From Membranipora membranacea (taxonomy: Eukaryota; Bryozoa; Gymnolaemata; Cheilostomatida; Membraniporidae): 64,000 nucleotides of DNA. Under the pieces are notes generated by a model. It saw only the letters and a list, made by a program, of their open reading frames with translations. It did no database searches and was not told where the DNA came from. How positions within the stretch are numbered: position 1 is the stretch's first letter; each line of letters begins with the position of its first letter. Positions 10,510-23,500 of the stretch are shown in pieces. Both the position numbers and the translations under genes were made by a program. The stretch is from NCBI GenBank assembly GCA_914767715.1, contig OU612070.1:22370025-22434024 (forward strand). Reading direction: 5' to 3'.

Positions 10510-12136
10510 ATATTAGCTCCCTGAGACGATGCGTATTCTATCGAGGTGTTTTGCCAGAAATAGTCAAAAATCGATAGGTACGGTCCTGGGGAAATTGGCC
10601 AATAATTGGGCAGAATTCCTTACTCGCTTAGAAACGCTTGAAACTCTGTTTTGCCGTTCGCAATGACGTTCCTATATCTCATATAAAATATTAGCTCCCT
10701 GAGACGATGCGTATTCTATCGAGGTGTTTTGCCAGAAATTGATAAAAATCGATAGGTACGGTCCTGGGGAAATTGGCCAATAATTGGGCAGAATTCCTTA
10801 CTCGCTTAGAAACGCTTGAAACTCTGTTTTGACGTTCGCAATGACGTTTCTATATCTCATATAAAATATTAGCTTCCCGAGACGATGCGTATTCTATCGA
10901 GGTGTTTTGCCAGAAATTGACAAAAATCGATAGGTACGGACGCCCCTGGGGAAATTGGCCAATAATTGGGCAGAATTCCTTACTCGCTTAGAAACGCTTG
11001 AAACTCTGTTTTGACGTTCGCAATGACGTTTCTATATCTCATATAAAATATTAGCTCCCTGAGACGATGCGTATTCTATCGAGGTGTTTTGCCAGAAATT
11101 GACAAAAATCGATAGGTACGGTCCTGGGGAAAATGGCCAATAATTGGGCAGAATTCCTTACTCGCGTAGAAACGCTTGAAACTCGGTTTTGACGTTCGCA
11201 ATGACGTCCCTATATCTCATATAAAATATTAGCTCCCTGAGACGATGCGTATTCTATCGAGGTGTTTTGCCAGAAATTGACAAAAATCGATAGGTACGGT
11301 CCTGGGGAAATTGGCCAATAATTGGGCAGAATTCCTTACTCGCTTAGAAACGCTTGAAACTCTGTTTTGACGTTCGCAATGACGTTCCTATATCTCATAT
11401 AAAATATTAGCTCCCTGAGACGATGCGTATTCTATCGAGGTGTTTTGCCAGAAATTGATAAAAATCGATAGGTACGGTCCTGGGGAAATTGGCCAATAAT
11501 TGGGCAGAATTCCTTACTCGCTTAGAAACGCTTGAAACTCTGTTTTGACGTTCGCAATGACGTCCCTATATCTCATATAAAATATTAGCTCCCTGAGACG
11601 ATGCGTATTCTATCGAGGTGTTTTGCCAGAAATTGACAAAAATCGATAGGTACGGTCCTTTGGAAATTGGCCAATAATTGGGCAGAATTCCTTACTCGCT
11701 TAGAAACGCTTGAAACTCTGTTTTGACGTTCGCAATGACGTTCCTATATCTCATATAAAATATTAGCTCCCTGAGACGATGCGTATTCTATCGAGGTGTT
11801 TTGCCAGAAATTGACAAAAATCGATAGGTACGGTCCTGGGGAAATTGGCCAATAATTGGGCAGAATTCCTTACTCGCTTAGAAACGCTTGAAACTCTGTT
11901 TTGACGTTCGCAATGACGTTCCTATATCTCATATAAAATATTAGCTCCCTGAGACGATGCGTATTCTATCGAGGTGTTTTGCCAGAAATTGACAAAAATC
12001 GATAGGTACAGTCCTGGGGAAATTGGCCAATAATTGGGCAGAATTCCTTACTCGCTTAGAAACGCTTGAAACTCTGTTTTGACGTTCGCAATGACGTTCC
12101 TATATCTCATATAAAATATTAGCTCCCTGAGACGAT

Positions 12137-13738
12137 GCATATTCTATCGAGGTGTTTTGCCAGAAATTGACAAAAATTGATTGGTACGGTCCTGGGGAAA
12201 TTGGCCAATAATTGGGCAGAATTCCTTACTCGCTTAGAAACGCTTGAAACTCTGTTTTGACGTTCGCAATGACGTCCCTTTATCTCATATAAAATATTAG
12301 CTCCCTGAGACGATGCGTATTCTATCGAGGTGTTTTGCCAGAAATTGACAAAAATCGATAGGTACGGTCCTGGGGAAATTGGCCAATAATTGGGCAGAAT
12401 TCCTTACTCGCTTAGAAACGCTTGAAACTCTGTTTTGACATTCGCAATGACGTTCCTATATCTCATATAAAATATTAGCTCCCTGAGACGATGCGTATTC
12501 TATCGAGGTGTTTTGCCAGAAATTGATAAAAATCGATAGGTACGGTCCTGGGGAAATTGGCCAATAATTGGGCAGAATTCCTTACTCGCTTAGAAATGCT
12601 TGAAACTCTGTTTTGACGTTCGCAATGAGGTCCCTATATGTCATATAAAATATTAGCTCCCTGAGACGATGCGTATTCTATCGAGGTGTTTTGCCAGAAA
12701 TTGACAAAAATCGATAGGTACGGTCCTGGGGAAATTGGCCAATAATTGGGCAGAATTCCTTACTCGCTTAGAAACGCTTGAAACTCTGTTTTGAGATTCG
12801 CAATGACGTTCCTATATCTCATATAAAATATTAGCTCCCTGAGACGATGCGTATTCTATCGAGGTGTTTTGCCAGAAATTGACAAAAATCGATAGGTACG
12901 GTCCTGGTGAAATTGGCCAATAATTGGGCAGAATTCCTTACTCGCTTACAAACGCTTGAAACTCTGTTTTGACGTTCGCAATGACGTTCCTATATCTCAT
13001 ATAAAATATTAGCTCCCTGAGACGATGCGTATTCTATCGAGGTGTTTTGCCAGAAATTGACAAAAATCGATAGGTACGGTCCTGGGGAAATTGGCCAATA
13101 ATTGGGCAGAATTCCTTACTCGCTTAGAAACGCTTGAAACTCTGTTTTGACTTTCGCAATGACGTTCCTTTATCTCATATAAAATATTAGCTCCCTGAGA
13201 CGATGCGTATTCTATCGAGGTGTTTTGCCAGAAATTGACAAAAATCGATAGGTACGGTCCTGGGGAAATTGGCCAATAATTGGGCAGAATTCCTTACTCG
13301 CTTAGAAACGCTTGAAACTCTGTTTTGACGTTCGCAATGACGTCCCTTTATCTCATATAAAATATTAGCTCCCTGAGACGATGCGTATTCTGATGAGGTG
13401 TTTTGCCAGAAATTGACAAAAATCGATAGGTACGGTCCTGGGGAAATTGGCCAATAATTGGGCAGAATTCCTTACTCGCTTAGAAACGCTTGAAACTCTG
13501 TTTTGACATTCGCAATGACGTTCCTATATCTCATATAAAATATTAGCTCCCTGAGACGATGCGTATTCTATCGAGGTGTTTTGCCAGAAATTGACAAAAA
13601 TCGATAGGTACAGTCCTGGGGAAATTGGCCAATAATTGGGCAGAATTCCTTACTCGCTTAGAAACGCTTGAAACTCTGTTTTGACGTTCGCAATGACGTT
13701 CCTATATCTCATATAAAATATTAGCTCCCTGAGACGAT
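12137..13738 (+). repeat. 9-monomer HOR (1,602 bp), unit 1
   Basis: Ordered marks are gatgcatatt (12,137), gacattc (12,439), gataaaa, caatgaggtccc with tatgtc (12,626), gagattcgc (12,793), ttacaaacg (about 12,947), gactttcgc (13,149) and tctgatgagg (13,389). Each recurs 1,602 bp later in unit 2, sometimes with one base changed (gagatt becomes gaggtt). There is no cgg marker here, so this HOR differs from the one in 1-9,640. Confidence 0.8.
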
Positions 13739-15340
13739 GCATATTCTATCGAGGTGTTTTGCCAGAAATTGACAAAAATCGATAGGTACGGTCCTGGGGA
13801 AATTGGCCAATAATTGGGCAGAATTCCTTACTCGCTTAGAAACGCTTGAAACTCTGTTTTGACGTTCGCAATGACGTCCCTTTATCTCATATAAAATATT
13901 AGCTCCCTGAGACGATGCGTATTCTATCGAGGTGTTTTGCCAGAAATTGACAAAAATCGATAGGTACGGTCCTGGGGAAATTGGCCAATAATTGGGCAGA
14001 ATTCCTTACTCGCTTAGAAACGCTTGAAACTCTGTTTTGACATTCGCAATGACGTTCCTATATCTCATATAAAATATTAGCTCCCTGAGACGATGCGTAT
14101 TCTATCGAGGTGTTTTGCCAGAAATTGATAAAAATCGATAGGTACGGTCCTGGGGAAATTGGCCAATAATTGGGCAGAATTCCTTACTCGCTTAGAAATG
14201 CTTGAAACTCTGTTTTGACGTTCGCAATGAGGTCCCTCTATGTCATATAAAATATTAGCTCCCTGAGACGATGCGTATTCTATCGAGGTGTTTTGCCAGA
14301 AATTGACAAAAATCGATAGGTACGGTCCTGGGGAAATTGGCCAATAATTGGGCAGAATTCCTTACTCGCTTAGAAACGCTTGAAACTCTGTTTTGAGGTT
14401 CGCAATGACGTTCCTATATCTCATATAAAATATTAGCTCCCTGAGACGATGCGTATTCTATCGAGGTGTTTTGCCAGAAATTGACAAAAATCAATAGGTA
14501 CGGTCCTGGGGAAATTGGCCAATAATTGGGCAGAATTCCTTACTCGCTTACAAACGCTTGAAACTCTGTTTTGACGTTCGCAATTACGTTCCTATATCTC
14601 ATATTAAATATTAGCTCCCTGAGACGATGCGTATTCTATCGAGGTGTTTTGCCAGAAATTGACAAAAATCGATAGGTACGGTCCTGGGGAAATTGGCCAA
14701 TAATTGGGCAGAATTCCTTACTCGCTTAGAAACGCTTGAAACTCTGTTTTGACTTTCGCAATGACGTTCCTATATCTCATATAAAATATTAGCTCCCTGA
14801 GACGATGCGTATTCTATCGAGGTGTTTTGCCAGAAATTGACAAAAATCGATAGGTACGGTCCTGGGGAAATTGGCCAATAATTGGGCAGAATTCCTTACT
14901 CGCTTAGAAACGCTTGAAACTCTGTTTTGACGTTCGCAATGACGCCCCTTTATCTCATATAAAATATTAGCTCCCTGAGACGATGCGTATTCTGATGAGG
15001 TGTTTTGCCAGAAATTGACAAAAATCGATAGGTACGGTCCTGGGGAAATTGGCCAATAATTGGGCAGAATTCCTTACTCGCTTAGAAACGCTTGAAACTC
15101 TGTTTTGACGTTCGCAATGACGTTCCTATATCTCATATAAAATATTAGCTCCCTGAGACGATGCGTATTCTATCGAGGTGTTTTGCCAGAAATTGATAAA
15201 AATCGATTGGTACGGTCCTGGGGAAATTGGCCAATAATTGGGCAGAATTCCTTACTCGCTTAGAAACGCTTGAAACTCTGTTTTGACGTTCGCAATGACG
15301 TCCCTTTATCTCATATAAAATATTAGCTCCCTGAGACGAT
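13739..15340 (+). repeat. 9-monomer HOR (1,602 bp), unit 2
   Basis: This is the second unit, with gatgcatatt at 13,739, gacattc at 14,041, gaggtccct at about 14,230, ttacaaacg at about 14,549, gactttcgc at 14,752 and tgatgagg at 14,993. It carries its own later changes, such as gcccctttatc and catattaaatatt (about 14,602). Confidence 0.8.
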
Positions 15341-16708
15341 GCGTATTCTATCGAGGTGTTTTGCCAGAAATTGACAAAAATCGATAGGTACGGTCCTGGG
15401 GAAATTGGCCAATAATTGGGCAGAATTCCTTACTCGCTTAGAAACGCTTGAAACTCTGTTTTGACATTCGCAATGACGTTCCTATATCTCATATAAAATA
15501 TTAGCTCCCTGAGACGATGCGTATTCTATCGAGGTGTTTTGCCAGAAATTGACAAAAATCGATAGGTACGGTCCTGGGGAAATTGGCCAATAATTGGGCT
15601 GAATTCCTTACTCGCTTAGAAACGCTTGAAACTCTGTTTTGACGTTTGCAATGACCTCCCTTTATCTCATATAAAATATAAGCTCCCTGAGACGATGCGT
15701 ATTCTATCGAGGTGTTTTGCCAGAAATTGACAAAAATCGATAGGAACGGTCCTGGGGAAATTGGCCAATAATTGTGCAGAATTACTTACTCGCTTAGAAA
15801 CGCTTGAAACTCTGTTTTGACGTTCGCAATGACGTTCCTATCTCTCATATAAAATATTAGCTTCCTGAGACGTTGCGTATTCTATCGAGGTATTTTGCCA
15901 GAAATTGACAAAAATCGATAGGTACGGTCCTGGGGAAATTGGCCAATAATTGGGCAGAATTCCTTACTCGCTTAGAAATGCTTGAAACTCTGTTTTGACG
16001 TTCGCAATGAGGTCCCTATATGTCATATAAAATACTAGCTCCCTGAGACGATGCGTATTCTATCGAGGTGTTTTGCAAGAAATTGACAAAAATCGATAGG
16101 TACGGTCCTGGGGAAATTGGCCAATAATTGGGCAGAATTCCTTACTCGCTTAGAAACGCTTGAAACTCTGTTTTGACGTTCGCAATGACGTTCCTATATC
16201 TCATATAAAATATTAGCTCCCTGAGACGATGCGTATTCTATCGAGGTGTTTTGCCAGAAATTGACAAAAATCGATAGGTACGGTCCTGGGGAAATTGGCC
16301 AATAATTGGGCAGAATTCCTTACTCGCTTAGAAACGCTTGAAACTCTGTTTTGACGTTCGCAATGACGTTCCTATATCTCATATAAAATATTAGCTCCCT
16401 GAGACGATGCGTATTCTATCGAGGTGTTTTGCCAGAAATTGACAAAAATTGATAGGTACGGTCCTGGGGAAATTGGCCAATAATTGGGCAGAATTCCTTA
16501 CTCGCTTAGAAACGCTTGAAACTCTGTTTTGACGTTCGCAATGACGTCCCTTTATCTCATATAAAATATTAGCTCCCTGAGACGATGCGTATTCTATCGA
16601 GGTGTTTTGCCAGAAATTGACAAAAATCGATAGGTACGGTCCTGGGGAAATTGGCCAATAATTGGGCAGAATTCCTTACTCGCTTAGAAACGCTTGAAAC
16701 TCTGTTTT

Positions 16709-17265
16709 GCTGTTAGCAATGACGTTCCTATATCTCATATAAAATATTAGGTCCCTGAGAAGATGCGTATTCTATCGAGGTGTTTTGCCAGAAATTGACA
16801 AAAATCGATAGGTACGGTCCTGGGGAAATTGGCCAATAATTGAGCAGAATTCCTTACTCGCTTAGAAACGCTTGAAACTCTGTTTTGACGTTCGCAATGA
16901 CGTCCCTTTATCTCATATAAAATATTAGCTCCCTGAGACGATGCGTATTCTATCGAGGTGTTTTGCCAGAAATTGACAAAAATCGATAGGTACGGCGGGT
17001 CCTGGGGGATTTGGCCAATAATTGGGCAGAATTCCCTACTCGCTTAGAAACGCTTGAAACTCTGTTTTGACGTTCGCAATGACGTCCCTATATCTCATAT
17101 AAAATATTAGCTCCCTGAGACGATGCGTATTCTATCGAGGTGTTTTGCCAGAAATTGACAAAAATCGATAGGTACGGTCCTGGGGAAATTGGCCAATAAT
17201 TGGGCAGAATTCCTTACTCGCTTAGAAACGCTTGAAACTCTGTTTGACGTTCGCAATGACGTTGC
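16709..17265 (+). repeat. Marked monomer group, copy 1 of 3
   Basis: In order: gctgttagcaatg, taggtccctgagaag, a cgg-type insertion (here cggcgggtcc, about 16,993), and ttaaact-free tgtttgacg with gttgctat (17,241). The same order occurs at 24,187 and 27,214. The cgg insertion resembles the marker of the 1-9,640 block but is followed by atttggcc, not atttggtt. Confidence 0.8.
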
Positions 17266-18724
17266 TATATCTCATATAAAATATTAGCTCCCTGAGACGA
17301 TGCGTATTCTATCGAGGTGTTTTGCCAGAAATTGACAAAAATCGATAGGTACGGTCCTGGGGAAATTTGCCAATAATTGGGCAGAATTCCTTACTCGCTT
17401 AGAAACGCTTGAAACTCTGTTTTGACGTTCGTAATGACGTTCCTATATCTCATATAAAATATTAGCTCCCTGAGACGATGCGTATTCTATCGAGGTGTTT
17501 GGCCAGAAATTGACAAAAATCGATAGGTACGGTCCTGGGGAAATTGGCCAATAATTGGGCAGAATTCCTTACTCGCTTAGAAACGCTTGAAACTCTGTTT
17601 GACGTTCGCAATGACGTTGCTATATCTCATATAAAATATTAGCTCCCTGAGACGATGCGTATTCTATCGAGGTGTTTTGCCAGAAATTGGCAAAAATCGA
17701 TAGGTACGGTCCTGGGGAAATTGGCCAATAATTGGGCAGAATTCCTTACTCGCTTAGAAACGCTTGAAACTCTGTTTTGACGTTCGCAATGACGTTCCTA
17801 TATCTCATATAAAATATTAGCTCCCTGAGACGATGCGTATTCTATCGAGATGTTTTGCCAGAAATTGACAAAAATCGATAGGTACGGTCCTGGGGAAATT
17901 GGCCAATAATTGGGCAGAATTCCTTACTCGCTTAGAAACGCTTGAAACTCTGTTTTGACGTTCGCCATGACGTCCCTTTATCTCATATAAAATATTAGCT
18001 CCCTGAGACGATGCGTATTCTAGCGAGGTGTTTTGCCAGAAATTGACAAAAATCGATAGGTACGGTCCTGGGGAAATTGGCCAATAATTGGGCAGAATTC
18101 CTTACTCGCTTAGAAACGCTTGAAACTCTGTTTTGACGTTCGCAATGACGTTCCTATATCTCATATAAAATATTAGCTCCCTGAGACGATGCGTATTCTA
18201 TCGAGGTGTTTTGCCAGAAATTGACAAAAATTGATAGGTACGGTCCTGGGGAAATTGGCCAATAATTGGGCAGAATTCCTTACTCGCTTAGAAACGCTTG
18301 AAACTCTGTTTTGACGTTCGCAATGACGTTCCTATATCTCATATAAAATATTAGCTCCCTGAGACGATGCGTATTCTATCGAGGTGTTTTGCCAGAAATT
18401 GACAAAAATTGATAGGTACGGTCCTGGGGAAATTGGCCAATAATTGGGCAGAATTCCTTACTCGCTTAGAAACGCTTGAAACTCTGTTTTGACGTTCGCA
18501 ATGACGTCCCTTTATCTCATATAAAATATTAGCTCCCTGAGACGATGCGTATTCTATCGAGGTGTTTTGCCAGAAATTGACAAAAATCGATAGGTACAGT
18601 CCTGGGGAAATTGGCCAATAATTGGGCAGAATTCCTTACTCGCTTAGAAACGCTTGAAACTCTGTTTTGACGTTCGCAATGACGTTCCTATATCTCATAT
18701 AAAATATTAGCTCCCTGAGACGAT

Positions 18725-20504
18725 GCATATTCTATCGAGGTGTTTTGCCAGAAATTGACAAAAATTGATTGGTACGGTCCTGGGGAAATTGGCCAATAAT
18801 TGGGCAGAATTCCTTACTCGCTTAGAAACGCTTGAAACTCTGTTTTGACGTTCGCAATGACGTCCCTTTATCTCATATAAAATATTAGCTCCCTGAGACG
18901 ATGCGTATTCTATCGAGGTGTTTTGCCAGAAATTGACAAAAATCGATAGGTACGGTCCTGGGGAAATTGGCCAATAATTGGGCAGAATTCCTTACTCGCT
19001 TAGAAACGCTTGAAACTCTGTTTTGACATTCGCAATGACGTTCCTATATCTCATATAAAATATTAGCTCCCTGAGACGATGCGTATTCTATCGAGGTGTT
19101 TTGCCAGAAATTGATAAAAATCGATAGGTACGGTCCTGGGGAAATTGGCCAATAATTGGGCAGAATTCCTTACTCGCTTAGAAATGCTTGAAACTCTGTT
19201 TTGACGTTCGCAATGAGGTCCCTATATGTCATATAAAATATTAGCTCCCTGAGACGATGCGTATTCTATCGAGGTGTTTTGCCAGAAATTGACAAAAATC
19301 GATAGGTACGGTCCTGGGGAAATTGGCCAATAATTGGGCAGAATTCCTTACTCGCTTAGAAACGCTTGAAACTCTGTTTTGAGATTCGCAATGACGTTCC
19401 TATATCTCATATAAAATATTAGCTCCCTGAGACGATGCGTATTCTCTCGAGGTGTTTTGCCAGAAATTGACAAAAATCAATAGGTACGGTCCTGGTGAAA
19501 TTGGCCAATAATTGGGCAGAATTCCTTACTCGCTTACAAACGCTTGAAACTCTGTTTTGACGTTCGCAATGACGTTCCTATATCTCATATAAAATATTAG
19601 CTCCCTGTGACGATGCATATTCTATCGAGGTGTTTTGCCAGAAATTGACAAAAATTGATTGGTACGGTCCTGGGGAAATTGGCCAATAATTGGGCAGAAT
19701 TCCTTACTCGCTTAGAAACGCTTGAAACTCTGTTTTGACGTTCGCAATGACGCCCCTTTATCTCATATAAAATATTAGCTCCCTGAGACGATGCGTATTC
19801 TATCGAGGTGTTTTGCCAGAAATTGACAAAAATCGATAGGTACGGTCCTGGGGAAATTGGCCAATAATTGGGCAGAATTCCTTACTCGCTTAGAAACGCT
19901 TGAAACTCTGTTTTGACATTCGCAATGACGTTCCTATATCTCATATAAAATATTAGCTCCCTGAGACGATGCGTATTCTATCGAGGTGTTTTGCCAGAAA
20001 TTGATAAAAATCGATAGGTACGGTCCTGGGGAAATTGGCCAATAATTGGGCAGAATTCCTTACTCGCTTAGAAATGCTTGAAACTCTGTTTTGACGTTCG
20101 CAATGAGGTCCCTATATGTCATATAAAATATTAGCTCCCTGAGACGATGCGTATTCTATCGAGGTGTTTTGCCAGAAATTGACAAAAATCGATAGGTACG
20201 GTCCTGGGGAAATTGGCCAATAATTGGGCAGAATTCCTTACTCGCTTAGAAACGCTTGAAACTCTGTTTTGAGATTCGCAATGACGTTCCTATATCTCAT
20301 ATAAAATATTAGCTCCCTGAGACGATGCGTATTCTATCGAGGTGTTTTGCCAGAAATTGACAAAAATCAATAGGTACGGTCCTGGTGAAATTGGCCAATA
20401 ATTGGGCAGAATTCCTTACTCGCTTACAAACGCTTGAAACTCTGTTTTGACGTTCGCAATGACGTTCCTATATCTCATATAAAATATTAGCTCCCTGAGA
20501 CGAT
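18725..20504 (+). repeat. Tandem pair of 5-monomer units (890 bp each)
   Basis: Marks gcatattc (18,725/19,615), gacattc, gataaaa, gaggtccctatatgtc, gagattcgc (19,381/20,271), cctggtgaaattgg and ttacaaacg recur 890 bp (5 x 178) apart. The first unit also matches 12,137 onward at +6,588 bp, and the second matches the same source at +7,478 bp. The 5-mer therefore looks like a local extra copy at the left edge of the large duplication. Confidence 0.82.
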
Positions 20505-23500
20505 GCGTATTCTATCGAGGTGTTTTGCCAGAAATTGACAAAAATCGATAGGTACGGTCCTGGGGAAATTGGCCAATAATTGGGCAGAATTCCTTACTCG
20601 CTTAGAAACGCTTGAAACTCTGTTTTGACTTTCGCAATGACGTTCCTTTATCTCATATAAAATATTAGCTCCCTGAGACGATGCGTATTCTATCGAGGTG
20701 TTTTGCCAGAAATTGACAAAAATCGATAGGTACGGTCCTGGGGAAATTGGCCAATAATTGGGCAGAATTCCTTACTCGCTTAGAAACGCTTGAAACTCTG
20801 TTTTGACGTTCGCAATGACGCCCCTTTATCTCATATAAAATATTAGCTCCCTGAGACGATGCGTATTCTATTGAGGTGTTTTGCCAGAAATTGACAAAAA
20901 TCGATAGGTACGGTCCTGGGGAAATTGGCCAATAATTGGGCAGAATTCCTTACTCGCTTAGAAACGCTTGAAACTCTGTTTTGACATTCGCAATGACGTT
21001 CCTATATCTCATATAAAATATTAGCTCCCTGAGACGATGCGTATTCTATCGAGGTGTTTTGCCAGAAATTGACAAAAATCGATAGGTACAGTCCTGGGGA
21101 AATTGGCCAATAATTGGGCAGAATTCCTTACTCGCTTAGAAACGCTTGAAACTCTGTTTTGACGTTCGCAATGACGTTCCTATATCTCATATAAAATATT
21201 AGCTCCCTGAGACGATGCATATTCTATCGAGGTGTTTTGCCAGAAATTGACAAAAATCGATAGGTACGGTCCTGGGGAAATTGGCCAATAATTGGGCAGA
21301 ATTCCTTACTCGCTTAGAAACGCTTGAAACTCTGTTTTGACGTTCGCAATGACGTCCCTTTATCTCATATAAAATATTAGCTCCCTGAGACGATGCGTAT
21401 TCTATCGAGGTGTTTTGCCAGAAATTGACAAAAATCGATAGGTACGGTCCTGGGGAAATTGGCCAATAATTGGGCAGAATTCCTTACTCGCTTAGAAACG
21501 CTTGAAACTCTGTTTTGACGTTCGCAATGACGTTCCTATATCTCATATAAAATATTAGCTCCCTGAGACGATGCGTATTCTATCGAGGTGTTTTGCCAGA
21601 AATTGATAAAAATCGATAGGTACGGTCCTGGGGAAATTGGCCAATAATTGGGCAGAATTCCTTACTCGCTTAGAAATGCTTGAAACTCTGTTTTGACGTT
21701 CGCAATGAGGTCCCTCTATGTCATATAAAATATTAGCTCCCTGAGACGATGCGTATTCTATCGAGGTGTTTTGCCAGAAATTGACAAAAATCGATAGGTA
21801 CGGTCCTGGGGAAATTGGCCAATAATTGGGCAGAATTCCTTACTCGCTTAGAAACGCTTGAAACTCTGTTTTGAGATTCGCAATGACGTTCCTATATCTC
21901 ATATAAAATATTAGCTCCCTGAGACGATGCGTATTCTATCGAGGTGTTTTGCCAGAAATTGACAAAAATCAATAGGTACGGTCCTGGGGAAATTGGCCAA
22001 TAATTGGGCAGAATTCCTTACTCGCTTACAAACGCTTGAAACTCTGTTTTGACGTTCGCAATTACGTTCCTATATCTCATATTAAATATTAGCTCCCTGA
22101 GACGATGCGTATTCTATCGAGGTGTTTTGCCAGAAATTGACAAAAATCGATAGGTACGGTCCTGGGGAAATTGGCCAATAATTGGGCAGAATTCCTTACT
22201 CGCTTAGAAACGCTTGAAACTCTGTTTTGACTTTCGCAATGACGTTCCTATATCTCATATAAAATATTAGCTCCCTGAGACGATGCGTATTCTATCGAGG
22301 TGTTTTGCCAGAAATTGACAAAAATCGATAGGTACGGTCCTGGGGAAATTGGCCAATAATTGGGCAGAATTCCTTACTCGCTTAGAAACGCTTGAAACTC
22401 TGTTTTGACGTTCGCAATGACGCCCCTTTATCTCATATAAAATATTAGCTCCCTGAGACGATGCGTATTCTGATGAGGTGTTTTGCCAGAAATTGACAAA
22501 AATCGATAGGTACGGTCCTGGGGAAATTGGCCAATAATTGGGCAGAATTCCTTACTCGCTTAGAAACGCTTGAAACTCTGTTTTGACATTCGCAATGACG
22601 TTCCTATATCTCATATAAAATATTAGCTCCCTGAGACGATGCGTATTCTATCGAGGTGTTTTGCCAGAAATTGATAAAAATCGATTGGTACGGTCCTGGG
22701 GAAATTGGCCAATAATTGGGCAGAATTCCTTACTCGCTTAGAAACGCTTGAAACTCTGTTTTGACGTTCGCAATGACGTCCCTTTATCTCATATAAAATA
22801 TTAGCTCCCTGAGACGATGCGTATTCTATCGAGGTGTTTTGCCAGAAATTGACAAAAATCGATAGGTACGGTCCTGGGGAAATTGGCCAATAATTGGGCA
22901 GAATTCCTTACTCGCTTAGAAACGCTTGAAACTCTGTTTTGACATTCGCAATGACGTTCCTATATCTCATATAAAATATTAGCTCCCTGAGACGATGCGT
23001 ATTCTATCGAGGTGTTTTGCCAGAAATTGACAAAAATCGATAGGTACGGTCCTGGGGAAATTGGCCAATAATTGGGCTGAATTCCTTACTCGCTTAGAAA
23101 CGCTTGAAACTCTGTTTTGACGTTTGCAATGACCTCCCTTTATCTCATATAAAATATAAGCTCCCTGAGACGATGCGTATTCTATCGAGGTGTTTTGCCA
23201 GAAATTGACAAAAATCGATAGGAACGGTCCTGGGGAAATTGGCCAATAATTGTGCAGAATTACTTACTCGCTTAGAAACGCTTGAAACTCTGTTTTGACG
23301 TTCGCAATGACGTTCCTATCTCTCATATAAAATATTAGCTTCCTGAGACGTTGCGTATTCTATCGAGGTATTTTGCCAGAAATTGACAAAAATCGATAGG
23401 TACGGTCCTGGGGAAATTGGCCAATAATTGGGCAGAATTCCTTACTCGCTTAGAAATGCTTGAAACTCTGTTTTGACGTTCGCAATGAGGTCCCTATATG

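Larger units (their letters stand above)
9640..12009 (+). repeat. Irregular A monomers without clear HOR
   Basis: Monomers here carry many one-off changes: gtccaggggaaattggcaaat (about 9,708), ccaatatttggg (9,901), gagatgcttg (about 10,111), an inserted 'acgc' giving ggtacggacgcccctgggg (about 10,936), aaaatggcc (about 11,130) and cctttggaaattgg (11,657). I find no long ordered repeat across this stretch apart from the local duplication around the two 171-bp monomers. It separates two HOR-rich blocks. Confidence 0.7.
12010..18530 (+). repeat. Large segmental duplication (7,478-bp offset), copy 1
   Basis: About 6.5 kb matches 19,488-26,008 at a constant offset of 7,478 bp (42 x 178 + 2). Shared rare marks include tgatgagg (14,993/22,471), gggctgaattcc (about 15,596), ataagctccc with gacctccc (about 15,655), attacttactc, gttgcgtattc with ggtatttt (about 15,870), tactagc, gctgttagc (16,709/24,187), taggtccctgagaag (16,751/24,229) and ctagcgagg. 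The offset becomes 7,477 after about 17,000, because copy 1 has cggcgggtcc where copy 2 has cggcggtcc. Confidence 0.88.
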
